From the NCBI GenBank assembly GCA_038142005.1, contig JAYQJE010000001.1, positions 124,001-188,000 of the forward strand: a stretch of DNA of 64,000 bases. Reading direction: 5' to 3'. The stretch comes from SHAN690 sp023262195. GTDB taxonomy: Bacteria > Bacteroidota > Bacteroidia > Flavobacteriales_G > Salibacteraceae. This document shows positions 11,230 through 22,148 of the stretch, piece after piece; the first letter of the stretch is position 1, and each line of letters starts with the position of its first letter. The notes below the pieces were generated by a model. The model saw only the letters and a program-made list of their open reading frames with translations. It searched no databases and was not told the DNA's origin. The position numbers were made by a program, and so were the translations under genes.

Positions 11230-11864
11230 TTCTTTTTAAAAATGCATTAGCCTGACTAAAATGTTTGCTCCCAAAAAACCTCTGTAAGCAGAGAGTGGCG
11301 AGGGATGAGGCGCTTCCAAAACCAAGTGATTGGAAGTTTCAATTAGATGCCTTTTTGATCTTGCAAAACCTCCCAGAGCATAAAAACTAGATTGGTCCTC
11401 GAACGCGACAAGGCTAGAATTATTTCATCTGTAATTATTTCCCACCCCAAATTTCTATGTGACCCCGGTTTTGATTCTACTACAGACAATACAGAGTTTA
11501 GAAGTAACACACCCTGCTTCGCCCAGCAAGAAAGGTCGCCATGCGCTGGCATGGCCATGCCAATGTCATTATATAGCTCCTTATAGATGTTTAGTAATGA
11601 TGGCGGAATGCTCACCCCTTCAGGAACCGAAAAAGCCAGCCCATTCGCCTGATTGAACCCATGATACGGATCTTGACCTAGGATGACCACCTTTACCAAT
11701 TCGGGATCAACCATATTTAATCCCTTAAAAACATCACTCCTTTTTGGAAAGACATTTTGTTTGGATCGAGACGATTCGACTTTGTCAATAATCACTTCAA
11801 GCCTAGCCAAGACCGACTCATTCTTCATTAAGTCAACCCATTTTTTATTCAATCTACTATGCAT
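11195..11864 (-). CDS. ung: Uracil-DNA glycosylase, family 1 (two frameshifts)
   Basis: About 223 aa, the normal length. It carries the catalytic loop GQDPYHG (Asp65), the uracil-binding segment NGLAFSVPEGVSIPPSL and LLNSVLSVVESKPGSH. The frame then breaks twice: at CCC 11372-11374 (one more base gives FMLWGGFARSKRHLI) and at A6 11273-11278 (one more gives HPSPLSAYRGFFGSKHF). After both repairs the protein ends NAFLKRNDAEIIHWDCL with a stop at 11195, inside the first codons of the barrel gene. The enzyme removes uracil from DNA to start base-excision repair. ATG 11864 gives the standard N-terminus. The repairs restore exact family motifs, so the gene is probably functional. Confidence 0.92.
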
Positions 11865-11997
11865 CCACTAATTTCATTCTTTCTTATCCCCCTCATACAC
11901 CGCTTTGTCGAAAACAAGATTATAAAAACCAAAACTCAACGTTACAATACCTTAAATTTGACCATCTTACGGTCACTTAAGTAAAACGATAGAAAAT

Positions 11998-12132
11998 ATG
12001 AAACGAATATCGCTCTTAATCATCGCCACCTTCATTATTGCTATTTCTGCGTCTTCATGCAAATCTCACGAAACATGTCCCGCATACGGTACATTGGATT
12101 CTGCTGACCAGTTGACCGAAATACCTTCTTAG
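11998..12132 (+). CDS. Very small lipoprotein (44 aa)
   Basis: The ORF encodes a basic start (MKR), a hydrophobic core (ISLLIIATFIIAISA) and a lipobox ending in SASSC at Cys21. The mature peptide would be only 24 residues: CKSHETCPAYGTLDSADQLT then EIPS. I recall short Bacteroidota lipoproteins with a similar CK.HE.CPAYG core but cannot name a family. A TAAATTTG -7-like element lies at 11953-11960 without a clear TTG 19-20 bases upstream. Too short for many gene callers; the intact lipobox and the second cysteine in CPAYG support it as real. Confidence 0.65.
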   Translation: MKRISLLIIATFIIAISASSCKSHETCPAYGTLDSADQLTEIPS

Positions 12133-12162
12133 GATAGATCCGAATCATTCACAAAATTTAGT

Positions 12163-12181
12163 TTTCGGTTAATGACCGAAA
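12163..12181. promoter_or_regulatory. Perfect 7-bp inverted repeat before the small barrel gene
   Basis: TTTCGGT-taatg-ACCGAAA, with seven perfect base pairs and a five-base spacer, in the 85-bp gap between the small lipoprotein and the barrel gene. No T-run follows, so it is not a classical terminator. It sits about 24 bases upstream of the TACATTTG element at 12205-12212 and could be an operator or a stabilising 3' hairpin of the upstream transcript. Confidence 0.4.
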
Positions 12182-12204
12182 GCATATTTTAGATTTCTAT
12201 ATGG

Positions 12205-12212
12205 TACATTTG
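12205..12212 (+). promoter_or_regulatory. Candidate -7 element TACATTTG
   Basis: Exact match to the Bacteroidota TAnnTTTG consensus five bases before ATG 12218, implying a very short or absent leader. No TTG is seen 19-20 bases upstream, so support is only partial. Confidence 0.3.
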
Positions 12213-12217
12213 ACTCA

Positions 12218-12889
12218 ATGCGAGCGAACGTGCCATTTTTTGTGCTTATCATCCTGTTTATAAATCCTTGTGGGTTGGTAGATGTTCAGGCTCAGAATGG
12301 AGTTACCAACAAAGCATTTTATAGGTCTCATGATGCTGCGAGTGTTTTTTTACACACAAAAGGCATTGGTGTAAACTATCAACATGCATGGAGAAAGACC
12401 GGTTTTTCTAACCGAATAGTTAGTGTTGATCTATTGACAGTCAAGCACCCCCAAAGAATTTAAGATTAATCGTGGCGGACAAGATTCACGGGGTTACTTT
12501 TTCGGTAAGATCAATTCCGCGTTAGTTACTATGCCTTATTTGGGCCCAGCTTAGGATTAGCTAAACCAGTTTATGTTGATTATCGAGCCAATGGTGAAGG
12601 CCGAAATGAAATTGTAAGATACAGTGTGGAGCTAGATAACCAGGGTGAAGTATTGGGGCGCGCACCAGCATTGTATAGACTTGGATCGATCAGACCATAT
12701 CCAGGAGGTCACGCAAAAGCCACGCTAAACTTTGAGTATTCTTCTGATGACTCTATAATTCGTGCCATAGAAACTGGAGTCATTTTGGATGTTTTTGCCA
12801 GACGAATTCCAATTATGGAAAACACCTATAATGACCAATTCTATTTGACCTTATTCGTTGGCTTTCAAATGGGTAAACGCCATCTGTAA
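12218..12889 (+). CDS. Bacteroidota-specific small outer membrane beta-barrel protein (two frameshifts)
   Basis: About 223 aa. It starts with a signal peptide (VPFFVLIILFINPCGLVDVQAQ) and shows the order of a conserved barrel family: FLHTKGIGVNYQHAWRK, then KHPKEFKI, YFFGKINS, FGPSLGLAKPVYVDY, RLGSIRPYPGGHAKATLNFE, IETGVILDVFARRIPIM and YNDQFYLTLFVGFQMG. The breaks are in the C5 run at 12448-12452 (one base too many; C4 gives VKHPKEFKI) and at TT 12522-12523 (one base short; T3 gives INSAFSYYALFGPSLG). No substrate is known for the family. It stands alone between the tiny lipoprotein and the large T9SS gene. Confidence 0.75.
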
Positions 12890-13032
12890 TCGTTTACCAT
12901 ATTCTTGGGTTTTCCACCGTTTTATCAATGAGACATTTGTTTCAAACAATATGGCTGATATTGGGTTATATTTTCGTTAAATTGCGCATCCTTTTTTCAC
13001 AGAATAAAGGACTTGCAAACAGCAAATAAATT

Positions 13033-16000
13033 ATGAAGAAATTTTTACTACCCATTGCCGCCACCGCAGCTATAACAGGTTTACTTGCATTGAATTGGCA
13101 GGAGCCTGCTCGTACTTATTCTGAAAGAAATGCTGCTCAGAATTCCAATTACCAAACCAATGCTGGTGACAAGATGGCTTGGGCCAAAGTTGACATGTCG
13201 ACAGGTCTATATAATCCTGCTATTAGAAATAAGGTATTGAATGAGATTAATAGTAAAGGTGCTGCTCGTTCAAATAGTTTAGGGTTGTCCTTCGTTCAGC
13301 AAGGGCCAGATAACGTAGGTGGTAGATCCCGAGCAATAATTGAAGTGTATGGCAAGCCAGATACAATGTTGGTTGGCTCGGCCTCTGGCGGTTTATACAT
13401 CAGTTATGATGGTGGAGGTTTTTGGGAGCGTCATTCTCAATTTAACAATCTAGATTCGAGCACTTCGATAATATCTGCCATACACCAAGACACTACCAAT
13501 GGACTCATATACGTTGGTTCAGGTTGTGATTTTGATGATAATTGGCCAGGTTACGGAATATACGTGAGCGAAGATGATGGAATAACCTTCAAGCACCTCG
13601 CGTCAACAACACCTGATGATCGATTCGCACCAGGAAGTCCATGGACCTATGTCCACCGTATTAGAACGGATGGAGCAGGAAATGTATATGCAGCATTAGG
13701 CAACGGCTTCAAACGATCAACAGATCAAGGTCAAACTTGGGAAGATGTAATTTTTCTTGACGATGCGGGTACCATACCCTCTAGTGCTCAGTTTGCAGAT
13801 GTGCTAGCAATGAAAAGCGGTCGAGTGGTAGCTTCCACCTCTGCAGGTTCAATATATATGTCAGAAACCGGTGAGCCCGGCACGTTTGAGCAAGTGGAAG
13901 AGTCGGGTATGCCATCGAGTGGAATGGCAAGAACGGTGCTTGGATACTCTCGTCAGAATGAAGATCATATCTACGTGATGTTTAATAATGCTTCAAATAC
14001 ATGCATGAATTCAATTTGGAAACAACTACAGGAGGAGAAGTTTGGACACTACTACTCGAGCCATATGATGGTTTGCTCCAATGGCAAACCGAGTGCAGTG
14101 CCAAGGTCGATATGACGCGTGTTTGGGAGTTTCGCCATTGGATGAAAATATGTTTTTCATAGGTGGTGTAGAGATATGGAGATATGATGGAAACATTACG
14201 CGAGTAGCTACAGAATTTGGAGGCCCTCCCTTTGGTGATGTAAATCCATCTTATGTCCATGCCGATAAGCATTATATATATTTCAGCCCTAACGATGAAC
14301 GCAGAGCGTATGTAACTTCTGACGGTGGTGTTTCTGTTACAGAAGATAGGGAAGAACTTGGGGCGGATTGAACAAAGATTTTATCAGTACACAATTTTAC
14401 AGTGTCGCTCACAATTCTGAAGACGATTTATTCTTAGGTGGAACACAAGATAATGGTACTTTGATCGTGCTTGGAAATAATGCCAATGATGATCAAGTTG
14501 GTTTTCAACTTACAGGAGGTGATGGTATGGGTTGTGATGTTTCACAAGTAAGTGAAATTATCTTCACGACCTCACAATTAGGTGTGGTAAATAGAATTGA
14601 TGCCTCTCAGAGATCTGGAAATAATTTCCCAGTTGGAACTATAAGCAGTGAGGGAGGGCCATTTGTTACATGGGTAAGACTATGGGAATCTACAAATGAC
14701 CCTACCAGTAAGGATTCTATTGAGTTTAGCTTAGAACCAACAGAAATTGCTTTTGAAGTCAGTAATGGCGTTGTTAAGAATTACACTGCAAATATTGCTC
14801 CTCTACAGCCAAATGCTCTAGTTGTAAGGTCATCAATCGAAGTATTCGCTGGACCACAATCACTTTCGGTATCAGAAGACGATAACACTGTTCTGGTTGG
14901 CAATGGATCTGCAGAAGGAACAATCTCATACAACGATAACGGCAGCTTTGATATTGATGTAACATTCAACACGGCTCCTACGGAAAACACTCCGATTGAA
15001 GTACGTTTCGAGCAGCGTTTCGAAGCAAACTCAATTGTATATCTTGAAAGTGAGAATTTACGCACCTCGGCTACAGCTTATGAATTTGAATATCGACTAG
15101 AGAACGATTTAAACCCAGGTGACATAATTCGCGTGCAAGACCCAGTTCAATCGGTACTAGCACATACAGGTGGTGGGTTTGGTGTAGGTGGCATTCGCTT
15201 GGTGCGTAATCCTATGGATTTCAATACACCAGCTACTCATATTGATGTCCCAGGTGTCTCGGGTGCTGTAACAGATGCCGTCTTCACTAAGGATGGAAAT
15301 ATATTATTTGTTGGCACCTCTGGAGGAACTGTTTGGAGAATAACAGGAATTCAAAATGTATATACAGAGGAAGATGCAGGATTGCTTACGGTCGAAAACA
15401 TCAACAATTTCACTGGTGGTGTAACAGGACTTGATCTCAATCCAAATAATGAAAATCATCTCGCTGTGTCTGTCGGTGGTTATAATAATGGATCAGGGAA
15501 TGTTCATCAAACGTTAGACGCGCTTGGTGCTAATCCCAGCTTTTCCAATATATCAGGTAACCTAGCACCTATGCCTGCATACGCAGTAATGATAGATAGA
15601 GAAAATCCAAATCTATTGTTGATTGGAACTGAGTTCGGTCTTTGGGCTACGGAAGAAGGTGACCAAGCGAGTCCAACTTGGGTAGATGTAAATGAAGACC
15701 TAACCTATGTGCCTGTTTATGATATTCAGCAACAGGGTTTACCTTGGAAAGAAGCAAAGAATTCAGGGATGATATTCGTTGGAACCTACGGAGCAGGATT
15801 GTGGAAATCTGAATCACTCCTTGGTATTGAGGATGTAGCTCCATTAGTTGATAGAAACACTGATATTTCAGGCCTAAAGGTGTATCCAAATCCTATGGTA
15901 AACAATGGCTTGATCGAATTTGAATCATCTGTAGATGGACAAATAGATCTAAGAGTATTTGACATCAACGGAAGGCTTGTAATAGATAAAAATGAGCGCA

Positions 16001-16119
16001 TTGTTCGAGGCACAAACAATATTAAGCTCAATACAAATGACTTGCCTACTGGAACATATTATGCTACTTTGGCAAGTGGTGACCAGAATTACACTGCCAG
16101 ATTTATGGTCTTTAAATAA
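13033..16119 (+). CDS. Large secreted BNR/sortilin-like repeat protein with T9SS sorting domain (three frameshifts)
   Basis: About 1029 aa. After a signal peptide (KKFLLPIAATAAITGLLALN) it has beta-propeller repeats with Asp-box motifs: SYDGGGFWERH, SEDDGITFKHL, STDQGQTWEDV and a repaired GRTWGGLNKDF. Later blades include NILFVGTSGGTVWRITG and LLIGTEFGLWATEEG. The last ~80 residues are a type A T9SS domain (VYPNPMVNNGLIEFE ... GTYYATLAS). Breaks: about 13999-14002, T3 at 14072-14074 (T4 gives DGFAPMANRVQCQGRYD) and G3 at 14349-14351 (G4 gives EDRGRTW). Cell-surface or secreted; the ligand is unknown. It stands alone and is followed by a terminator. Confidence 0.85.
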
Positions 16120-16138
16120 TTGAATTAGACAATTGACT

Positions 16139-16174
16139 AAAGGGCACACCAGGTTAAGGTGTTGCCCTTTTTTT
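16139..16174 (+). terminator. Rho-independent terminator after the T9SS propeller gene
   Basis: AAGGGCA-CACC stem pairing with GGTG-t-TGCCCTT (one bulged T), a short AGGTTAA-type loop, then seven T residues. It lies 20 bases after the stop and ends before the gap start codon. Confidence 0.9.
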
Positions 16175-16197
16175 ATGATAAAAATGAAACTAAGTTT

Positions 16198-17185
16198 ATG
16201 AGAGTCGCAATCAATGGTTTTGGAAGAATAGGTAGGACACTCATGAGGGTTATAAAGCAATATCCCGAAATAGAAATCGTGGCAATCAATGATTTAGCTA
16301 AGCCTGATAATCTTGCCCATTTATTAAAATATGACTCTATCCACGGTAGATTCCCTGCGGACATTGAAATAGATTCAAATCAATTGATTGTTGATGGCAA
16401 ACTAATAGATGTCTACGACCATGAAAATCCCGAGACGCTACCTTGGAAAGAGTTGAAAATTGATGTGGTAATTGAAAGCACGGGTAAATTCAAAACCAGC
16501 AAATCTGCAAGTGCCCATCTCAAAGCTGGAGCTAACAAAGTGATCATCTCAGCTCCGTCTGATGACTTAGAAACACCAATGGTGGTGATAGGTGTAAATG
16601 ATGAGACCATAAACGAAAATGATAAAATTATCTCCAACGCATCCTGCACCACAAATAGCGCAGCTCCTCTGTTGAAAGTACTATCGAAATACTGGACCAT
16701 AGAGCAAGCGTATATCACTACCGTCCACAGTTATACAACGGACCAAAGGTTACATGATGCTCCACATAAAGACTACCGGAGAGGCCGTGCTGGAGCTCAT
16801 AGTATTGTACCAACCACCACGGGTGCTGCAAAAGCTATAACACGCATCTTTCCATCATTGGATGGGCGCATTGGTGGTGCAGGAATTAGGGTACCCGTGC
16901 CAAATGGTTCATTAACAGATTTGAGTTGTATAATCCGGGAAGAAACAAGTATTTCGAAAATCAACGAGGCTTTCAAAAGAGGCTTCAGATAATGAGCTGA
17001 ATGGCATATTAGAATATACCGAAGACCCAATTGTATCAATCGACATAGTGGGAAACCCACATAGCTGTATTTATGATAGTAAGCTCACGAGTGTTTTGGG
17101 AAATATGGTTAAGGTAGTTGGTTGGTATGATAATGAGTGGGGGTACTCAAACAGGTTGGCCGAACTTATAAGAAAAGTTGGTTAA
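16198..17185 (+). CDS. gap: Glyceraldehyde-3-phosphate dehydrogenase (one frameshift)
   Basis: About 328 aa. It has the NAD-binding start VAINGFGRIGRTLMR, catalytic Cys150 in SNASCTTNSAAPLLK, His177 in TTVHSYTTDQRLHD, and GRAGAHSIVPTTTGAAKAI. The frame breaks at A4 16975-16978; removing one A gives AFKEASDNELNGILEYTED, exactly as in the family, and the gene runs on to GWYDNEWGYSNRLAELI. ATG 16198 is chosen because the family starts there; the longer frame before it would lie in the terminator. It catalyses oxidative phosphorylation of G3P in glycolysis or the reverse in gluconeogenesis. Its TAA shares a TTAA with the opposing lpxH stop. Confidence 0.95.
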
Positions 17186-17922
17186 GCTTTTTCGAGCTCA
17201 AGACCATCACGGTCAAGTCTAGCAAAATTTCCATTTTCAAACCAAGCGCCTAAATTCAGGTATCGTCCGCCATTGGCCAGTTCCTTATCAAGAAGCATGT
17301 GTCTGTGTCCAAAAATGAAATAGTCAATGCTTTCCTTCTCATTTACGCTATTGCAATAGCGAACCAAATACTCCTTATCATCTCCCAGATAAATCGCGTC
17401 TTTATCCCCAGTTGACTCCCTGCTTTTCCTCGAAAAAAACCGAGCTAATGACACCCCTAAACCCGGGTGCAACGCTGCGAAGAGCCTTTGGCAAAGTCTA
17501 TTTGTGAATATTGCTTTGATAAACTTATAACCATGATCACCAGGCCCTAGACCATCGCCATGACCAACGATCAAAGTTTTGTCAAATCGAGTGATACGAA
17601 TCTCCTCACGATGTACCACAGCATTGAATTCCTCTGTGAAATAATCGAACATCCAAACATCATGATTGCCTGTGAAAATATGAAGGTCTACGCCTGCATC
17701 GGATAGTTCTGCTAATTTCCCAAAAAGCCTTGAAAATCCTTTGGGTATAACATATTTATACTCAAACCAAAAATCAAAAACATCACCTAAGAGATATATC
17801 TCTTTTGCATTGTGTTTTATAGAATCGAGCCACGCCACTACTCTTAATTCGCGTTCTTTTCCCTTTTCAGAATTGTCCAAATGGAAGTCAGATGCGAAAT
17901 AGATTGTGTCTCTTTCCATCAT
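17182..17922 (-). CDS. lpxH: UDP-2,3-diacylglucosamine diphosphatase
   Basis: 246 aa. Calcineurin-like metallophosphoesterase with DFHLD (residues 12-16), LGDVFDFWFEYK, TGNHDVWM, the metal ligand segment VGHGDGLGPG and the C-terminal FGHRHML. The inserted cap and WFEYK/YKFIKAIF segments fit LpxH rather than a generic phosphatase. It hydrolyses UDP-2,3-diacylglucosamine to lipid X in lipid A synthesis on the inner face of the cytoplasmic membrane. Its ATG overlaps the stop of the upstream M1 peptidase gene by four bases, so it is the last cistron of a TlpA-M1-lpxH operon. lpxK lies 6.5 kb away. Confidence 0.93.
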   Translation of the reverse strand: MMERDTIYFASDFHLDNSEKGKERELRVVAWLDSIKHNAKEIYLLGDVFDFWFEYKYVIPKGFSRLFGKLAELSDAGVDLHIFTGNHDVWMFDYFTEEFNAVVHREEIRITRFDKTLIVGHGDGLGPGDHGYKFIKAIFTNRLCQRLFAALHPGLGVSLARFFSRKSRESTGDKDAIYLGDDKEYLVRYCNSVNEKESIDYFIFGHRHMLLDKELANGGRYLNLGAWFENGNFARLDRDGLELEKA

Positions 17923-20915
17923 ATTTCCAGACGCTTGGCTTTTTCTACTAAGTTCAACCGATCAAGCCGAAGCTGGAATCTAATTAAGTCATGCCAAGCA
18001 AGACTGTTGGCTCTAACCTCCGACTGAATGCTCGATGAGTATAACAAAGGGAGATATACTTCAACAAATTCTGGGATAAGTGAATAATAGACTCCTGCAT
18101 CTGCCACCAAGGGTTCGCTGGCACTTGAACCTACATCCATGAACAGGCCAAATGGAAGTTTATTCAGGCTTGCTTTAAAATTGGCAGCGACCAACCAACG
18201 CGTTGACTGGCCAATGGCTGTCGGAGTTTTAAAACCACCATGTGTTTCCATGAATTGTCTATTCAAAAATTGATCGTTTCTAGATCTACCTAAAAACTCT
18301 CCATCAAAGGTATAATCAGTGCGCGAGTCTTGTCCGTCCATACGCCAATTATATATGGGGCTGGTGGTATTGTTTGCCAAAAAAGGCTCCTGCAAACAAA
18401 CGAACTCCAAAACTTACATTGTCAAGCTTTATTCGCTCTTTAAGTTCAATGGAGCTACGTACAAAATCTCTGGTTTGTTCTATCAAAGCCACAGCTCCAG
18501 ACGCAAATACAGGGTGACCATACTTAAGGTGGTATTCTAAACGATTATATAGCTCTTCGGTATTGATATAATTCAAAGACCCCGATGGATCAATACCCGG
18601 TTGCTCTGTGATATTCAGAACACTACCTAATATGAATTTTGAGAGAGGAGTCCTGCGTAGTTTACTGGCCTTAGGTAGAAGGTTGCAGTTGGATTAATAC
18701 GATTATATCTCGAGTCATTTCCAGCAGTCCAATCATACACATACCTTTTTCCAGAAACTGATAGCTCAATATTTTCAAATCCAGAGCCATTTGGCATGAT
18801 CGAATATCCGATGTGGCCAGTACCGACCGCATCAATGGCTCGAGTAGAGAACATTGGCACAAGCGCATAGGTAAACTTACGTGTGGGCAGTGTGATATTG
18901 TACAACGCAAGTCCTGGCATCCATCCACTCGGTAAGTTCCAGCCAATAATCGGAGTATAAAACACCTGGTTTAAAGTTGGCTTTTCGACAGAACCTAGAA
19001 ATTTCATCTTTATAGGTTCAGTGCGCTTCAAAAGACCTGTTGTATTTGAATAGTTATTATCTCTAATATGCTCAGGCATGACATCATCTGGATCAATGAT
19101 GACTTGGTCACCTTGCTCATTGATCTGAATAAGTGTGTCTCTGTCAAATCCATCGATCCAGCTATCCCAAACGATTTGGCCTTTATCATCTTTCAAGGCT
19201 AAGTGTAACGGAGCATTAATACCTCTGTTTTTAAGAGCTACAGTGGTTTGACCTTCATCGCTGGTCACGCGCTTGATCTTGTAATCGATTCTATAGGTTG
19301 TGGATATCACATCTTTAAAAAACCAATCAAGATCTTCACCCGATTCGGCCTCTAGAGCATTTTGCAAACTATTCGGATATGGATGACGAAATTTATTCTC
19401 CTCAAAATATCGTTGCATCCCTCTGTCCATGATGCTATCTGAGAGGAAATGCTGCAGATAGTTAAAAACCGTGGCTGATTTGGAGTAAACTACAAAGCCA
19501 TAATTAAGAAATGAATATTCATTCGCAGGAATGTCCATAGGCTGGTCTCTATTTGCCCTGGCCATGAGAAGGCTAGTTAACTCATGTTGATCTTCAATGT
19601 CATAATAATCAAGTCCGGCAAATTTGAATGCAGCATTTGAATTTGATTTGGATAAAAGTTTACCATCGGGATATTTTGTGGCTAGATAGCGCTGCTCGTT
19701 GTAGCTATTGAGTCCTTCGTCTAGAAATGGATACCTACGTTCATTGCTACCTAGAATACCGTAAAACCAATTATGGCCTACCTCATGCATGATTACCGTC
19801 TCCAACGATAAAGGATCTCCCACATCGCCAATCACAGTAATGTTTGGATACTCCATTCCACCTCCAGCAGATATGGTTCCATCAACGGCAGTGGCGTGCT
19901 TGTAAGGATAATCACCATTCCAAAGCGAATAATAGTACACAGCATCTGACATGTACTCAAGACTTTCTTTCCATAATTTGGCCTTCTTGTTGGTAAACAT
20001 GGTCCAAACAGTGACATCCGCCTTTGACCATGGCAAGGTCACCGTATCTTTTAAAACGTGATAACGCTTATCAGCAAACCAGGCAAAATCATGTACATTT
20101 TTTTGACTGAAATGCAGCGTTTTGACCTTTTCAGATGATGGCGGAAAGTCTAGGCTATCTGAATAGTCCTTCCAATCACCGCTCTTTGTCCGTGCGGCTA
20201 ACCAGCGTTCTGTCTTTTCGGCACGTTGATTAAGCCAGTCAATTTCATCTTTATTCTGTAAATCTCCAGTAGCACCAACTACATAGTTTTCTGGCACAGT
20301 AATGAACACATCGAATGACCCAAATTCTGAATAGAACTCACCTATAGTCAAGTATGGCATTTGATGCCAACCCGCTGTGTCGTATACTGCTGGTTTAGGA
20401 TACCATTGAGTGATTTGATAGCTTTCACCGATATGCCCAAGCCTAGAAATCAATCCTGAAGGTACTTTTACCTTGAATGGCGTAGATATGGTGACCGTTT
20501 CACCAGGACCAAGCGGCTTCTCCATATAAACCTTACAGATATCAGGATTTTCCTCATCAATCTCCCAAAGACAAAGCTTGCCATCTAGTGCAAAGGATAG
20601 GCTATCAATGTAACCCATTTCACTTTCATCAGCGAAAAAAAGAGAAGTTTCCCCAATACGCACAAGTTGCTTCGCAAGTGCAGTTCGCTTAGTGCTGTAT
20701 GCATTTGGCCAGATATGGAAGTAAATGAATTCTAGGGTGTCTGGACTATTATTTGTGTAAACCACCTCTTCACTGCCCTGCAATATATGTTTCTGGTCAT
20801 CTAGCGCTACATTAATGGTGTAGGCAACATCCTGTTGAAAATATTGTCCAAACGCACCAACACTGCTGAGTACGCAAGCTACTATGGTGACTATTTTTAA
20901 GGCAGAATTATTCAC
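17919..20915 (-). CDS. M1-family metallopeptidase, cell envelope (two frameshifts)
   Basis: About 998 aa. A signal peptide (ALKIVTIVACVLSSVGAFGQ) precedes the M1 catalytic region: GGGMEYPN (GAMEN equivalent, about residue 351), HEVGH at 377-381 and the third zinc ligand Glu400 in FLDEGLNSY. The C-terminal ~350 residues are beta-rich and lack a T9SS domain, unlike the M1 gene near 2-4 kb. The frame breaks at about 18665-18668 (one more base gives KLRRTPLSKFILGSVLNIT) and at the A6 run 18379-18384 (one fewer gives LFAGAFLANNTTSP). It probably trims peptides in the periplasm. The start overlaps the TlpA-like gene by eight bases. Confidence 0.9.
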
Positions 20916-22136
20916 CGAGCAATTGAGCCAATTTGATATCTAACGCGTCTCCACGAAGATTTTTCGCAACAATCCTTCGATCCTTATCCACTAATACGGT
21001 GAGTGGTATACCCGTAATTTGATAATCAGGAACCACTGCAGAATTCCAATATTTCAAATCACTTACATGGCGCCATTCAAGACCATCCTGACCAATTGCA
21101 TTGAGCCATGGTTGCATTGCTTTATCTAGAGACACACCTAAAATTTCAAATCCCTTATCATGGTATTTGTCATACACGCGCTTTACGTTTGGGTTTTCCC
21201 TACGACAGGGACCACACCATGACGCCCAAAAGTCAATCAAAACATATTCATTTTCCTGCGTTAATTGAGTTAATGTAATTTTTTCGCCATTGGGTTGAAA
21301 CATATCAATTTCAGGTGCAATGGCTCCTACGGCAACCTTCTGCATTTCCAATACCTGAGTTTTCATGTTATCGTATATATCGTTGCCATCCACTATTCCA
21401 TCTAATGCTGTGATCACCTCGAGATAGTAATTGAAGTCCGTATCAAAATTCAAATTTTGAAGTGCTGCCAGCGAACTCAAGCTGGCAGGCTTACGCTTAA
21501 TAAAGGCCTTGATTTCTCTTTGCAATCTTGCGTTTACATTTTCGTATTCATTAATGGCATCTTGAAGCATGTTTTGATCCTTGTTCATTTGGGCCGCTTG
21601 TAAAATCATATTAATAGAATCTGCCATGCCTGTAATGCCGTTCATCTCCTTCATGCGATGAGACTCTTCAGGAGCATCGATAATTTGAAACGATTTGAAG
21701 AGGTTCTCAATATTGGCATTGACTTCTGCCGACTCACCAGGTGCTAAAATCAAGTAAAACGAGTTCTGTGCGTTGACACCAACGCGATAAAACTGCGGGA
21801 TTTCCGCCTCATATTCAAAGGCATACTCTCCATTTGGGCCTGCGGTTATAGTATCAATACCCCTGACGTCTTTTGATTCTACGATCTGCAAGTACACAAG
21901 CCCATTCTCGGCCCCTGAAATTTTTCCGGATATTGAAACTGCTGCTTTTTTTCATATTTAACCACTCGTTTTTCATCCTGTCCCATTTCACCCTTAGCCA
22001 TCGTAGAGAATTCATTCGCACTTTCAGATACTTCATTGCCACTGGCATTGGCATTGGTGCCGTCTGAACATGACAATATAGACAGCAAAAAAATCATTGT
22101 CGATAAAACCATAATTCTTGTAATTGAGCTTTTCAT
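20908..22136 (-). CDS. TlpA/ResA-like thiol-disulfide oxidoreductase lipoprotein (one frameshift)
   Basis: About 409 aa. The N-terminus is a lipoprotein signal (IMVLSTMIFLLSILSC, lipobox LSILSC). A DUF4369-like beta domain (ISGKISGAENGLVYLQIVES ... YLILAPGESAEV) and a helical linker lead to a thioredoxin fold with DFWASWCGPCRREN and the cis-Pro segment ITGIPLTVL. The frame breaks in the T7 run at 21946-21952; one more base gives KKAAVSISGKISG. The family reduces or rearranges disulfides in the periplasm. It heads the operon with the M1 peptidase and lpxH. Confidence 0.9.
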
Positions 22137-22148
22137 TCGTGTGTGTTA

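Noticed and set aside
12937..12949. TTGTTT-c-AAACAA palindrome before the large T9SS gene
   Set aside because: Short, AT-rich and not placed relative to a recognisable promoter; a chance occurrence is likely.
20908..22136. Recent duplication between the two TlpA-like genes
   Set aside because: They share thioredoxin motifs and a few flanking residues only; the N-terminal regions and DNA differ, so they are ordinary paralogues.
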